The notes below the pieces were generated by a model that saw only the letters and a program-made list of their open reading frames with translations, was not told where the DNA came from and ran no database searches. DNA of 64,000 nt from Shinella zoogloeoides. GTDB taxonomy: Bacteria > Pseudomonadota > Alphaproteobacteria > Rhizobiales > Rhizobiaceae. The DNA lies in assembly GCF_003574625.1 (NCBI RefSeq), contig NZ_QNUJ01000015.1, positions 52,073-116,072 of the forward strand, read 5' to 3'. Position numbers and translations under genes: made by a program. This document shows, in pieces, positions 39,646 to 48,632 of the stretch (within the stretch, counting starts at the first letter, position 1; every line of letters starts with the position of its first letter).

Positions 39646-41715
39646 TCAGGCCGCCAGCCCCTTCTTCTCCAGCATGGCCTCCGGGCTCGGCAGCTTGCCG
39701 CGGAAGGCCTTGTAGGCGTCCTCCGGGTCGACCGAGCCGCCGACGGAATAGATATAGGTCTTCAGCCGCTCCGCCATGACCGGATTGAAGGCGTCGCCCG
39801 TTTCGGTGAAGGCGGAGAAGGCGTCGGCGTCGAGCACTTCCGACCACATGTAGGAATAGTAACCGGCCGAATAGCCATCGCCCGAGAAGACATGCTGGAA
39901 GTGCGGCGTCGCGTGGCGCATGACGATGGACGCCGGCAGGCCGATCTTTTCCAGCACCTCCGCCTGCACCGCCATCGGGTCCTCGACGGGGCCGCGCGTA
40001 TGGAACGCCATGTCGACCAGCGCCGAGGAGGTGAACTCCACCGTCGCGAAGCCCGAATTGAAGGTGCGGGCGGCCAGCACCTTGTCGAGCAGCGCCTGCG
40101 GCATCGCCTCACCTGTCTGATAATGCACGGCATAGCGCGTCAGCACTTCCGGCACCGTCAGCCAGTGCTCGTAAAGCTGCGACGGCAGTTCCACGAAATC
40201 GCGCGAGACGCCCGTGCCCGAGACGGAGGGATAGGTGACGTTGGAGAGCATGCCGTGCAGCGCATGGCCGAATTCGTGGAAGAGCGTGCGCGCATCGTCG
40301 AGCGACAGCAGCGCGGGCTTGCCTTCCGCGGGCTTGGCGAAATTGCAGACATTGTAGATGATCGGCAGTTCCCCGACAGCGCCGTTCGGCAGCGGCAGGC
40401 GATGCTGGCTCTGGTAGGAGCTCATCCATGCGCCGGAACGCTTGGAGGAGCGGGCGAAATAATCGCCGAGGAACATGGCGACCAGCCTGTCCTCCCGGTC
40501 TCGGATCTCGAAGACCCGCACGTCGGGATGATAGACCGGCACACCCTTCTGCTCGATGGCGCGGATGCCGAAGAGCCGCTCTGCAACGTCGAAGCAGGCC
40601 TCGATGACCTTTTCGAGCTGGAGATAGGGCTTCAGCTCCGCCTCGGAGAAATTGAATTTTTTCGCGCGCAGCTTTTCCGCATAGTAGCGCCAGTCCCAGG
40701 GCATGACCTCGTGATTGCGCCCCTCCTCGGCGATCAGCGCGGCAAGCGCGGCAAGCTCGGCCTCCTCCTCGCGCGCCCGCGCCACGGCCTTTTCCCAGAC
40801 CTGCATCAGGAGCCCGTTCACCGCCTCCGGCGTCTTGGCCATGGTGTTGTCGAGCTTCAGGGCCGCGAAGTTCCCGTAGCCGAGCAGCCCGGCCTTTTCG
40901 GCCCTGAGCGCCAGCGTTTCCTTGACGATGCCGCGATTGTCCGTCTCGCCCGCATTCTCGCCGCGCGCCACCCAGGCCCGGAACGCCTGCTCGCGCAGGT
41001 CGCGGCGGGCGGAGAAGGTGAGGAACGGCTCGATGATCGAGCGCGACAGGGTGACGGCGTAGCGCCCGTCCTCGCCGCGCTCGCGCGCCGCCGCCGCCAT
41101 GGCGTCCTTCAGGAAGTCCGGCAGACCGTCGAGCGCCTCGCCCTCATCGAGGACGAGCGCCCAGTTCTTCTCGTCGGCAAGCACGTTCTGGCCGAATTTC
41201 GCGCCGAGGCCGGCGAGCGTCTCGTTGATCGCCGAAAGCCGTTCCTGCCCGGTTTTTTCGAGCTTGGCGCCCGATTTCACGAAGCCCTTCCAGTGCCGTT
41301 CCAGCACGCGCACCTGCTCCAGCGAAAGGTTCAGCCCGGCACGGCTCTCCCACAGCGCATCGATGCGCTTGAAGAGCGCGGCATTGGTGCCGATCTTCGA
41401 ATAATGCCGCGACATTTTCGGCGCGATGTCGCGTTCCAGGGCCTGGATCGTGTCGTTGGTATTGGCCCCGGCGCGGCTCCAGAACAGCGCCGAGACGCGC
41501 GACAGCGCATCGCCGGCGATCTCCAGCGCGACGACGGTGTTCTCGAAGGTGGGGGCTTCCGGATCGTTGGCGATGGCGTCGATCTCCGCTTCGTGCGCCG
41601 CCAGCGCCGCATCGAAGCTTTCCGCGAAGGCCTCGTCCCTGACGAGATCGAAACGCGGCAAGCCGCCGGGGCCGCTCCACTCGACAAGAGCAGGATCGAT
41701 GCGCGTTTCGGTCAT
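39646..41715 (-). CDS. M3 family oligopeptidase (Dcp/OpdA type)
   Basis: 689-residue zinc oligopeptidase of the thimet family that degrades short peptides in the cytoplasm. The HEFGH motif is in ARTLFHEFGHALHGML, with the third Zn ligand Glu further on. 'GAWMSSYQSQHR' and 'EVLDADAFSAF' are conserved in the Dcp subgroup. ATG 41715 is preceded by GGAAAGGACGACCC. Dcp and OpdA (PrlC) are not separable by eye. Confidence 0.93.
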   Translation of the reverse strand: MTETRIDPALVEWSGPGGLPRFDLVRDEAFAESFDAALAAHEAEIDAIANDPEAPTFENTVVALEIAGDALSRVSALFWSRAGANTNDTIQALERDIAPKMSRHYSKIGTNAALFKRIDALWESRAGLNLSLEQVRVLERHWKGFVKSGAKLEKTGQERLSAINETLAGLGAKFGQNVLADEKNWALVLDEGEALDGLPDFLKDAMAAAARERGEDGRYAVTLSRSIIEPFLTFSARRDLREQAFRAWVARGENAGETDNRGIVKETLALRAEKAGLLGYGNFAALKLDNTMAKTPEAVNGLLMQVWEKAVARAREEEAELAALAALIAEEGRNHEVMPWDWRYYAEKLRAKKFNFSEAELKPYLQLEKVIEACFDVAERLFGIRAIEQKGVPVYHPDVRVFEIRDREDRLVAMFLGDYFARSSKRSGAWMSSYQSQHRLPLPNGAVGELPIIYNVCNFAKPAEGKPALLSLDDARTLFHEFGHALHGMLSNVTYPSVSGTGVSRDFVELPSQLYEHWLTVPEVLTRYAVHYQTGEAMPQALLDKVLAARTFNSGFATVEFTSSALVDMAFHTRGPVEDPMAVQAEVLEKIGLPASIVMRHATPHFQHVFSGDGYSAGYYSYMWSEVLDADAFSAFTETGDAFNPVMAERLKTYIYSVGGSVDPEDAYKAFRGKLPSPEAMLEKKGLAA

Positions 41716-42007
41716 GGGTCGTCCTTTCCAGCAAATCACCGTGCGGCGAATATAGGAACGGTCATGCCCCTTGGTACAGGGCACCGTCGCAAATTAGGGA
41801 ACCGGATGCGCGCGGCCGCGTTCAGGCCGGTGCGGCACCCTGCCACTTGACGCGGACGGCGACTTCGGAGACAACAATCCCGACCCGCGGCCTTTTTGAC
41901 ATCGGTTGCCGCGGTGAACCCTGGTGCCGGGCCCCTCTGGCGAGAGTTTTTACGGCGCTCTCGTGATGTCGGTACCGCCAGCAATCAGCCGGCGGATTCA
42001 TACGCAC
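41716..42007 (+). promoter_or_regulatory. Long structured leader of the DUF475 gene
   Basis: This 292-bp part of the gap upstream of the DUF475 gene contains stem-loops, including CGAGAG (41941-41946) with CTCTCG (41958-41963) and CCGCC (41976-41980) with GGCGG (41991-41995). TerC-related genes in other bacteria often follow yybP-ykoY manganese riboswitches. I could not match the conserved loops of that riboswitch here, so only a candidate structured leader is claimed. Confidence 0.4.
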
Positions 42008-42097
42008 ATGAACATCCTGACCATGCCTTACCCGCATGCCCGTCGCGGTATGCGCAATCTCACCTCCCGTACCTCCAGCCCGGAGGCGCTGACATGA
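42008..42097 (+). CDS. Candidate 29-residue leader peptide upstream of DUF475 gene
   Basis: Open frame from ATG 42008 to TGA 42097 encoding 29 residues (starts MNILTMPYPHARRGMRN, three prolines, four arginines). The stop codon overlaps the DUF475 start as ATGA, and the DUF475 ribosome-binding site GGAGG lies inside the ORF. This arrangement fits translational coupling or a leader-peptide switch. There is no strong Shine-Dalgarno in front of 42008, so expression is uncertain. Confidence 0.35.
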   Translation: MNILTMPYPHARRGMRNLTSRTSSPEALT

Positions 42098-43200
42098 TCG
42101 GCAACGGCGAAGGAAAATCCACCCTTTCCTATCTCAAATGGGCACTCATCGTCACCGCCCTCGGCCTTGCGCTCGGCGCCTGGCTCGGCTGGCAATCGAC
42201 CGGAACGCTTTCCGGCATGGCGACCGTCTTCTTCATCTGCGCGGTTCTCGCGGTACTGGAGATCTCGCTCTCCTTCGACAATGCCATCGTAAACGCCAAC
42301 AAGCTCAAGGACATGACGCCGGCCTGGCAGCACCGGTTCCTGACCTGGGGCATCGTGATCGCCGTCTTCGGCATGCGCATCGTCTTCCCGCTTCTGATCG
42401 TCGTCATCGCCGCCGGCATCGGCCCGATCGACGCCCTGGTCCTCGCGGCCCGGGAGCCGGCGGAATATGCCCGCATCATGAACGATGCGCACCTGCCCAT
42501 CGCGGCCTTCGGCGGCACCTTCCTGATGATGGTCGGCCTCACCTACTTCTTCAACCATGAGAAGGACGTGCACTGGATCGGCTTCATCGAGAAGCACATG
42601 GCGCGCTCGGCGACCGTCAAGGGAATCGAGATCGCCTTCGTCCTCGCGCTGATCCTGATCTTCTCGAACCTGCTGGAGGGCGAGGCGGCCAATACCTTCG
42701 TGCATGCCGCGGTCTACGGCCTTCTCACCTTCCTTGCGGTGGAAGTCGTCGGCGGCCTGCTCGATGCCTCGCAGAAGGCGATGTCGGAAGCGGCCAAGGG
42801 CGGCCTCGGCGCCTTCATCTATCTCGAAGTGCTCGATGCCAGCTTCTCCTTCGACGGCGTGATCGGCGCCTTCGCGCTGACGCAGAACCTCTTCGTCATC
42901 GCCATCGGCCTCGGCATCGGCGCCATGTATGTGCGCTCGATGACCATCATGCTCGTCGACAAGGGCACGCTCGCCGAATACCGCTACCTGGAGCACGGCG
43001 CGTTCTACGCCATCCTGATCCTGTCGGTGGTGATGTACTGCCAGACGCTGGTGCACATTCCCGAGGTCATCACTGGCCTTGGCGGCGCAACGCTCATCGG
43101 CATCTCGCTCTGGTCCTCGATCCGCTATAACCGGCGCGAACAGGCGCTGGAACGCCGCGAGGCCGACCATGTGACGGACGGCCTCGGCAAGAACGCCTGA
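42094..43200 (+). CDS. DUF475 / TerC-type integral membrane protein
   Basis: 368 residues, about eight or nine hydrophobic helices. Acidic TerC-like motifs in membranes are visible: 'LEISLSFDNAIVNANKLKDM' (about 49-68) and the second 'LEVLDASFSFDGVIGAFALTQN' (about 245-266), the pseudo-symmetric SFDN/SFDG pair of the LysE/TerC fold. Related proteins export metal ions such as Mn2+. ATG 42094 is preceded by CGGAGGCGCTGAC. Preceded by a long leader with an overlapping small ORF; followed by an intrinsic terminator. Confidence 0.88.
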   Translation: MIGNGEGKSTLSYLKWALIVTALGLALGAWLGWQSTGTLSGMATVFFICAVLAVLEISLSFDNAIVNANKLKDMTPAWQHRFLTWGIVIAVFGMRIVFPLLIVVIAAGIGPIDALVLAAREPAEYARIMNDAHLPIAAFGGTFLMMVGLTYFFNHEKDVHWIGFIEKHMARSATVKGIEIAFVLALILIFSNLLEGEAANTFVHAAVYGLLTFLAVEVVGGLLDASQKAMSEAAKGGLGAFIYLEVLDASFSFDGVIGAFALTQNLFVIAIGLGIGAMYVRSMTIMLVDKGTLAEYRYLEHGAFYAILILSVVMYCQTLVHIPEVITGLGGATLIGISLWSSIRYNRREQALERREADHVTDGLGKNA

Positions 43201-43267
43201 CGCCTGCGGCCGGCCGCCGAAAGCGGCCGGCTCGCTATTCCCAGGACGAACGCAGCCCCAAATACAG

Positions 43268-43302
43268 AAGGCCCGCCGATCTTCCGACCGGCGGGCCTTT
43301 TC
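43268..43302 (+). terminator. Intrinsic terminator of the DUF475 gene
   Basis: AAGGCCCGCCG and CGGCGGGCCTT form an 11-bp stem with a 10-nt loop, followed by TTTT. About 70 bp past the stop codon. The same stem could serve the small minus-strand gene at 43327-43491. Confidence 0.9.
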
Positions 43303-43326
43303 ATTCAGGGAATTCTCTCTCCCGCG

Positions 43327-43491
43327 TCAGACGCGCGGGAAGTCGGCGGGGTTGATGCCGAGGGTCTTCAGGTCGCGTTCCTTCGGGCGGCGGTGGCCCT
43401 CTACGGCCGCGGCGGCTGCGTGGGCAGCGCTCAATACGGCGAAGGCCCGGCCGAAGAAGCCCTGGGCGAAGGAGTTGCGGAGGGTGGTCAT
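43327..43491 (-). CDS. 54-residue small alphaproteobacterial protein
   Basis: Short gene. The protein starts MTTLRNSFAQGFFGRAFAVL, has an Ala-rich helix, then 'RRPKERDLKTLGINPADFPRV'. The C-terminal 'DL..LGI.P..F' pattern recurs in small proteins of the DUF1127-related group in rhizobia, which are often regulated small RNA-binding or stress proteins; this assignment is tentative. No membrane segment. It ends 25 bp from the terminator stem of the DUF475 gene. Confidence 0.6.
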   Translation of the reverse strand: MTTLRNSFAQGFFGRAFAVLSAAHAAAAAVEGHRRPKERDLKTLGINPADFPRV

Positions 43492-43588
43492 TGGAATGCT
43501 CGCTTTCTGTTCTAGCTTACGGACGGAAGATGATGCTTCGGGCCCGAAAGTACAAGCGAGGGAATCTCAGCCCAGCCATGCAACGGAT

Positions 43589-43617
43589 GCAGGCCGGAAA
43601 CGAGGTTTCCGGCCTGC
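43589..43617 (-). terminator. Hairpin after tctA
   Basis: GCAGGCCGGAAAC (43589-43601) and GTTTCCGGCCTGC (43605-43617) form a perfect 13-bp stem with a GAG loop, 27 bp past the tctA stop codon. No T-run on the minus strand. Confidence 0.65.
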
Positions 43618-43644
43618 AATATTTCCGCTCTTCGAAGAAGAACG

Positions 43645-45162
43645 TCAGTCTTCGTTGGCGGCGAACTGCGAAAGGACTTCGCCCTTGCCGCGCGCCCGCA
43701 GGATGAGCGGGACGATGACGGCGAGGAAAGCGAGGCCGAACAGTACGGCGGCGATGGGCGACATGAAAAGCACCGTCACGTCGCCCTGGCTGATGGCCAG
43801 CGCCCGGCGCAACTGCTGCTCCGCCATCGGCCCGAGGATGAGCCCCACCACGACGGGCGCGATCGGATAGCCGAAGAGCCGCATGGCAAAGCCCAGCAGG
43901 CCGAAGACCAGCAGCATGCCGAGTTCGAAGACCGACGGATTGGCGCCGATGGTGCCGAGCGTCGCGAAGAGCAGGATGCCGGCATAGAGCCAGGGCTTGG
44001 GGATCGTCAGCAGCTTCACCCAGAGGCCGATCAGCGGCAGGTTCAGCACCAGCAGCATGAAATTGGCGATGAGCAGGCTGGCGATGAGGCCCCAGACAAG
44101 CTGCGGATTGGTCGCGAACAGGAGCGGGCCCGGCTGGAGGCCGTATTGCTGGAAGCCGGCGAGCATGATGGCCGCCGTCGCCGTCGTCGGCAGGCCCAGC
44201 GAGAGCAGCGGCACGAGCGTGCCGGCCGCCGACGCGTTGTTGGCCGCCTCCGGCCCGGCCACACCCTCGATGGCGCCCTTGCCGAACTCGTCCTTGTGGG
44301 CGGAGAACTGCTTTTCCGCCGAATAGGAGAGGAAGCTGGCGATATCGGCGCCGCCGGCCGGCATGGCGCCGATCGGGAAGCCGATCACGGTGCCGCGCAG
44401 CCACGGCTTCCACGAGCGCGCCCAGTCCTGCGCGTTCATCCAGACCGAGCCCTTCACCGCCTCCACCTTCTCGGGGATGCGGTCGCCCTGGCAGGCGACG
44501 TAGAGCGTCTCGCCGATGGCGAACATGGCGACGGCGAGCGTCGTCACCTCGATGCCGTCGAGAAGGTCGGGAACGCCGAAGGAAAGCCGCGCCTGGCCGG
44601 TCTGCTGGTCGATGCCGATAATGGCAAGGCCGAGGCCGACGAAGAGGGCGGTGAGGCCGCGCAGCGTCGAATCGCCGAAGGCGGCCGAGACGGTCACGAA
44701 GGCGAGCACCATCAGCGCGAAATATTCGCGCGGGCCGAAGGAGAGCGCGAATTTCACGACGAAGGGCGCGATGAAGGCAAGGCCGAGCGTGGCGATGAGG
44801 CCGGCGACGAAGGAGCCGATGGCGGCTGTGGCGAGCGCCGGCCCGCCGCGCCCGGCCCGGGCCATCTTGTTGCCCTCGAGCGCGGTGACGACCGAGGCGC
44901 TTTCGCCCGGCGTGTTGAGCAGGATCGAAGTCGTCGAGCCGCCATACATGCCGCCGTAATAGATGCCGGCGAACATGATGAGCGAGCCCGCCGGATCGAG
45001 CTTGTAGGTGACGGGCAGGAGCAGCGCCACGGTGAGCGCCGGCCCGATGCCCGGCAGCACGCCGACGGCCGTGCCGAGCGTGACGCCGATCAGCGCATAG
45101 AGCAGGTTCATCGGCTGGGCAGCGACGACGAGGCCCTGGAGCAGGAATTCGAATGTACCCAT
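43645..45162 (-). CDS. tctA: Tripartite tricarboxylate transporter, large membrane subunit TctA
   Basis: 505 residues with about a dozen hydrophobic helices. Couples import of the TctC-bound substrate to an ion gradient. '[51 protein letters not shown]' region and '[19 protein letters not shown]' are the duplicated TctA signatures. ATG 45162 gives the usual [11 protein letters not shown] start; GAGGAGCTGACG precedes it. 10 bp after tctB. Confidence 0.97.
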   Translation of the reverse strand: MGTFEFLLQGLVVAAQPMNLLYALIGVTLGTAVGVLPGIGPALTVALLLPVTYKLDPAGSLIMFAGIYYGGMYGGSTTSILLNTPGESASVVTALEGNKMARAGRGGPALATAAIGSFVAGLIATLGLAFIAPFVVKFALSFGPREYFALMVLAFVTVSAAFGDSTLRGLTALFVGLGLAIIGIDQQTGQARLSFGVPDLLDGIEVTTLAVAMFAIGETLYVACQGDRIPEKVEAVKGSVWMNAQDWARSWKPWLRGTVIGFPIGAMPAGGADIASFLSYSAEKQFSAHKDEFGKGAIEGVAGPEAANNASAAGTLVPLLSLGLPTTATAAIMLAGFQQYGLQPGPLLFATNPQLVWGLIASLLIANFMLLVLNLPLIGLWVKLLTIPKPWLYAGILLFATLGTIGANPSVFELGMLLVFGLLGFAMRLFGYPIAPVVVGLILGPMAEQQLRRALAISQGDVTVLFMSPIAAVLFGLAFLAVIVPLILRARGKGEVLSQFAANED

Positions 45163-45172
45163 CGTCAGCTCC

Positions 45173-45661
45173 TCAGAAGAACAGGTGCTCGAGCAGTCCC
45201 GCGGGCAGCGAGAGTTGCAGGAAGCGGCCGAAGATGATGAAGACAACGAAGCTGATGGCGATGCCGAGAGGCAGGGAGATCCAGAGCTTGCGTCGGCCGA
45301 AGCCGAAGGCGGTCAGCGCGAACAGCACGCCCGTGGCGATGGAAAAGCCCACCGTCTTGAGCAGCAGCATCTGCCCGGCAAGCCCCGCGACGATCCAGAC
45401 GACCGGCTGGATCTCGACGGGCTCGCGCTCCGGGAAATCGCCGCGCCAGGCCTCGAAGCCCGTCCAGACGGCGAGCAGCGCCAGCCCGAGGGCGATGACA
45501 TGCGGCACCGTCGCGGGGCCGATGCGCGAATAGTTGGTCATCTCCGCAAGCCGCCCCGCATCCCACCAGATGATGCCGGCAAGGATGAAGAGGACGGGAG
45601 CGATGACCAGCGCCGCCCTGTCGGGGCGGCGCGCTTCACGGGAGGATGGAACCTCGCTCAT
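45173..45661 (-). CDS. tctB: Tripartite tricarboxylate transporter, small membrane subunit TctB
   Basis: 162 residues, four hydrophobic helices (about 15-35, 45-65, 85-115, 120-150), as in the TctB family. Start ATG 45661 overlaps the tctC stop codon (ATGA). Middle gene of tctCBA. Confidence 0.93.
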   Translation of the reverse strand: MSEVPSSREARRPDRAALVIAPVLFILAGIIWWDAGRLAEMTNYSRIGPATVPHVIALGLALLAVWTGFEAWRGDFPEREPVEIQPVVWIVAGLAGQMLLLKTVGFSIATGVLFALTAFGFGRRKLWISLPLGIAISFVVFIIFGRFLQLSLPAGLLEHLFF

Positions 45662-46602
45662 TTGACGAGCCCGATATCCTTGAGGATGCTTTCCGTCGCG
45701 GCGACATCCTTGTCGAGCTGCGCCTTGAAGGCATCGCCGGCGAGATAGGTGTCCTGCCAGCCCTTGGTCTTCAGGACGTCCTTCCAGGAGGCGGAGGTCA
45801 CCATCTTCTCGATGTCACCATTGATCGAGGCGACCTGCTCATCCGAAAGGCCGGGCGCGGCGGCGATCATGCGCCAGTTCTCGACCACGACGTCGAGGCC
45901 GCTTTCCTTGATGGTCGGCGCGTCGATGCCCTCGATGCGCTCGCCGCTGGAAATGGCGATCAGGCGCAGCGTGCCGGCCTTTACCTGGGCCTCGAACTCG
46001 CCGTAGCCGGAAATGCCCGCCGTCACCTGGTTGCCGAGGATCGCGGCAAGCGCCTCGCCGCCGCCGGCATAGGCGACATAGTTGATCTTGGTCGGGTCGA
46101 CGCCCGCCGCCTTGGCGATGAGGCCGGCCGTGATGTGGTCCGTGCCGCCGGCCGAGCCGCCCGCCCAGGAGACCGCGCCGGGATCGGCCTTCAGCGCCTT
46201 GACGAGGTCTTCCATGTTCTGGATCGGCGAGGCGGCCGGAACGACGATCGCCTCGTACTCGCCGGTAAGCCGCGCGATGGGCGTCACGTCCTTGAGGGTG
46301 ACCGGCGACTGGTTGGTGAGGATCGCGCCGACCATCACGTAGCCGCCGACGATGAGGGCGTTCGGATTGCCGGAATTCTGGCTGGCGAACTGGGCAAGGC
46401 CGATCGTGCCGCCGGCGCCCGGAACGTTGACCACCTGCACGCTGCCGGCGATCTTCTCGTCCTGAAGAACCGTCTGGATCGACCGGGCCGTCTGGTCCCA
46501 GCCGCCGCCGGGGCCGGCGGGCGCGATGATCGAATAATCCGCGGCGAAGGCCGGAAGCGCCATGGCGCCGGCGATCAGGGATGCCAGGAAGAAATGTTTC
46601 AA
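45658..46602 (-). CDS. tctC: Tricarboxylate-binding periplasmic protein TctC
   Basis: 314 residues. The signal peptide (about 1-20, ending PAFAADYS) leads into a TctC/Bug-type fold with 'IIAPAGPGGGWDQTAR' and 'NVPGAGGTIGLAQFA'. It delivers citrate-like or other organic acids to TctAB; the exact substrate is unknown. I chose the TTG at 46602 because GGAGGA lies 7 nt upstream; an in-frame ATG (46632) ten codons upstream would place that ribosome-binding site inside the gene. Translationally coupled to tctB. Confidence 0.93.
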   Translation of the reverse strand: MKHFFLASLIAGAMALPAFAADYSIIAPAGPGGGWDQTARSIQTVLQDEKIAGSVQVVNVPGAGGTIGLAQFASQNSGNPNALIVGGYVMVGAILTNQSPVTLKDVTPIARLTGEYEAIVVPAASPIQNMEDLVKALKADPGAVSWAGGSAGGTDHITAGLIAKAAGVDPTKINYVAYAGGGEALAAILGNQVTAGISGYGEFEAQVKAGTLRLIAISSGERIEGIDAPTIKESGLDVVVENWRMIAAAPGLSDEQVASINGDIEKMVTSASWKDVLKTKGWQDTYLAGDAFKAQLDKDVAATESILKDIGLVK

Positions 46603-46778
46603 GGGTCTGTCCTCCGTCAGGCGCGGGCTCACCCGCGCATCGTTGCCTGTGGCGGGAGGACAGAGCCGCCATGACGGCGCGAGCCGCCTTTCGGCGGGCG
46701 CGACTGTGGCAGAATTCTCCTCCCGGTCTTCCGTCCGCCTCCACGGACGATGAAGAACCCCAAGCGACCACAGAAAGC

Positions 46779-46794
46779 TGTCATTTACCTGACA
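46779..46794. promoter_or_regulatory. Inverted repeat TGTCA-N6-TGACA upstream of tctC
   Basis: Perfect 5-bp arms at the expected place for an operator, about 175 bp upstream of the tctC TTG and just past the end of the neighbouring binding-protein gene. Because TctD is encoded close by, this is a candidate TctD site. That is inference. Confidence 0.45.
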
Positions 46795-46812
46795 TGGCGG
46801 CGGAACGGCCGG

Positions 46813-47880
46813 CTACTGGTTGCGCAGGACCTCGTTCCAGCGCGCGATCAGCCGGGCGCGCTTGACCTGGTCGAGATAGACCATCAGGCCGGGGCTGACC
46901 GGCACCGGCTTCAACTGCGCGCCGAGCAGCGCGTTCATCGTGCGCGCCGTGTTGGAGCCCGAGACCTCGGGGCTGACGGCAGCGATCTGCAATTCGCGCG
47001 ACAGGATCTCCTGCCCCTCCTTCGACATGAAGAAGGCGAGATAGCGCCGGCCAAGCTCCGGCGAGGCGGCAGCCTGCGGCACCAGCCCGATGCGCGACAT
47101 GACGACGGTATAGTCCTTCGGCAGCACGATCCCGACATCCGGGTGGCGTGAGGCCCAGTCCGCCGCATAGGAGCCGAGGATGTTGTAGCCGAGCACGAAG
47201 CGCCCGTCGGCGACACGCTCCAGGATCGCCGAGCTGGTCGAATAGAGTTTCACGCCCACCGCGCCCATCGCCTGGATCACAGTCCAGATATCGCCGAACT
47301 GCTCCTGGTCGCGCGCCATGAAGAGGAAGCCGACGCCGGAGCGCTCGATGTCGTAGGTGCCGATGCGGCCATAGACCTTCTCGCCCTGCCGCTTGAGATA
47401 GTCGACGAACTCGGCACGCGAAGCCGGCGGCTTGCCGCCCTTGAAGCTCGGCTTGTGATAGACGAAGACGGCGGGCTCGAAGGTCAGCGCATAGGCGGTG
47501 TTGCGCCAGTTGGCCCATTGGGGCCAGCGGTCGCTCATCGGTAGGTCGCTGCGCTGCGCGTAGCCGTCATTGCTGAGCTTGACCTGCAGGTCCATCGCCG
47601 AGGAGAAAGCGAAGTCGGCAGTCTTCTGCCCTGCATCCGTCTCGCTGACGATGCGGTCATGCACCTCGCCGGTCAACATCTCCTCGTAGCGCACCGCCAC
47701 GTCCGGATTGGCCTTCTGGAAGCCCTCGATCATCGGTCGGGCGAGCGGCTCGTCGAGCGAGGAATAGACGACGAGGACGGGCGCGTCCGCATTGCCGTCG
47801 CGCGCCGCAAAGAAGGCCGGCTCGGCAAGAACGGGCGAAGAGGCCGCCAGAAGTGCAAGAAGGGTGAGGACAAGGCGCAT
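46813..47880 (-). CDS. Periplasmic ABC-type solute-binding protein linked to tctDE
   Basis: 355 residues with a signal peptide (about 1-19, ending SPVLAEPA). Type 2 periplasmic-binding fold of the AfuA/Fe(III)-binding group: 'LVVYSSLDEPLARPMIEGFQKANPDVAVRYEEM' and 'LGYNILGSYA'. No permease or ATPase lies next to it. Genes like this often flank tctDE and may present ligand to the TctE sensor. ATG 47880 follows AAGGTCATGCG. Divergent from tctD. Confidence 0.85.
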   Translation of the reverse strand: MRLVLTLLALLAASSPVLAEPAFFAARDGNADAPVLVVYSSLDEPLARPMIEGFQKANPDVAVRYEEMLTGEVHDRIVSETDAGQKTADFAFSSAMDLQVKLSNDGYAQRSDLPMSDRWPQWANWRNTAYALTFEPAVFVYHKPSFKGGKPPASRAEFVDYLKRQGEKVYGRIGTYDIERSGVGFLFMARDQEQFGDIWTVIQAMGAVGVKLYSTSSAILERVADGRFVLGYNILGSYAADWASRHPDVGIVLPKDYTVVMSRIGLVPQAAASPELGRRYLAFFMSKEGQEILSRELQIAAVSPEVSGSNTARTMNALLGAQLKPVPVSPGLMVYLDQVKRARLIARWNEVLRNQ

Positions 47881-47957
47881 CGCATGACCTTGCCAAAGCG
47901 GACGCCCGTTCACAAGAGCGCCCGCCGCCGCTAAATTCGCCCTGGGAGGACGAAGAC

Positions 47958-48632
47958 GTGCGCATTCTACTGGTCGAGGACAATGAAGCCCTGGCGGACG
48001 GCCTTTCCGCCATCCTCAAGGGCACCGGCCATGCCGTGGACGTGGTGCGCGACGGCGCTTCGGCCGACGCAGCCATCGCGTCGGAGAATTTCGACCTCGT
48101 CATCCTCGACCTGACGCTGCCGGAAATGGACGGGCTCGACGTGCTGCGCGCCATGCGCGCCCGCTCCAGCAAGGCCGCCGTCCTGATCCTGACAGCGCGC
48201 GGCGCGCCGGAAGAGCGGGTGCGCGGCCTCGATCTCGGCGCCGACGACTACATGATCAAGCCCTTCGACATCTCCGAATTCGAGGCGCGCGTGCGCATGC
48301 TGCTGCGCCGGCAGGCGGGGCTGCGCTCCTCGGCCATCGCCTTCGGGGGCATCACGCTCGACCTCAATTCCCGTACCTTCTCGGCCGAGGGCGTGCCGCT
48401 CGACATTCCCGCCCGCGAACTCGGCCTTCTCGAAATCCTCTTCATGCGCGCCGGCAAGGTAGTCGCCAAGGAAGCCATCATGCAGTCGCTCGCCGCCTTC
48501 GACGACGACCTGTCGGCCAATGCCATCGAACAATATGTCAGCCGGCTGAGGAAGCGTCTCGCCCCGCACGGCCTCACCGTGCGCACCGCCCGCGGCATCG
48601 GCTACTATCTCGACAAGGCGGCGGCCGCTTGA
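47958..48632 (+). CDS. tctD: Response regulator TctD, OmpR family
   Basis: 224 residues. Receiver domain with phospho-acceptor Asp51 (LVILDLTLPEMDG), conserved acidic pair E7-D8 and Lys in 'DDYMIKPF', then a winged-helix DNA-binding domain (about 130-220). It activates tct transport genes in other bacteria. GGGAGGACGAAGAC gives the ribosome-binding site. Overlaps tctE by 4 bp. Confidence 0.93.
   Translation: MRILLVEDNEALADGLSAILKGTGHAVDVVRDGASADAAIASENFDLVILDLTLPEMDGLDVLRAMRARSSKAAVLILTARGAPEERVRGLDLGADDYMIKPFDISEFEARVRMLLRRQAGLRSSAIAFGGITLDLNSRTFSAEGVPLDIPARELGLLEILFMRAGKVVAKEAIMQSLAAFDDDLSANAIEQYVSRLRKRLAPHGLTVRTARGIGYYLDKAAAA

Noticed and set aside
41716..42007. yybP-ykoY manganese riboswitch
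   Set aside because: The conserved loop sequences (GGGGAGUAG and GCRAGACC types) are not clearly present, so it is listed only as a candidate structured leader.
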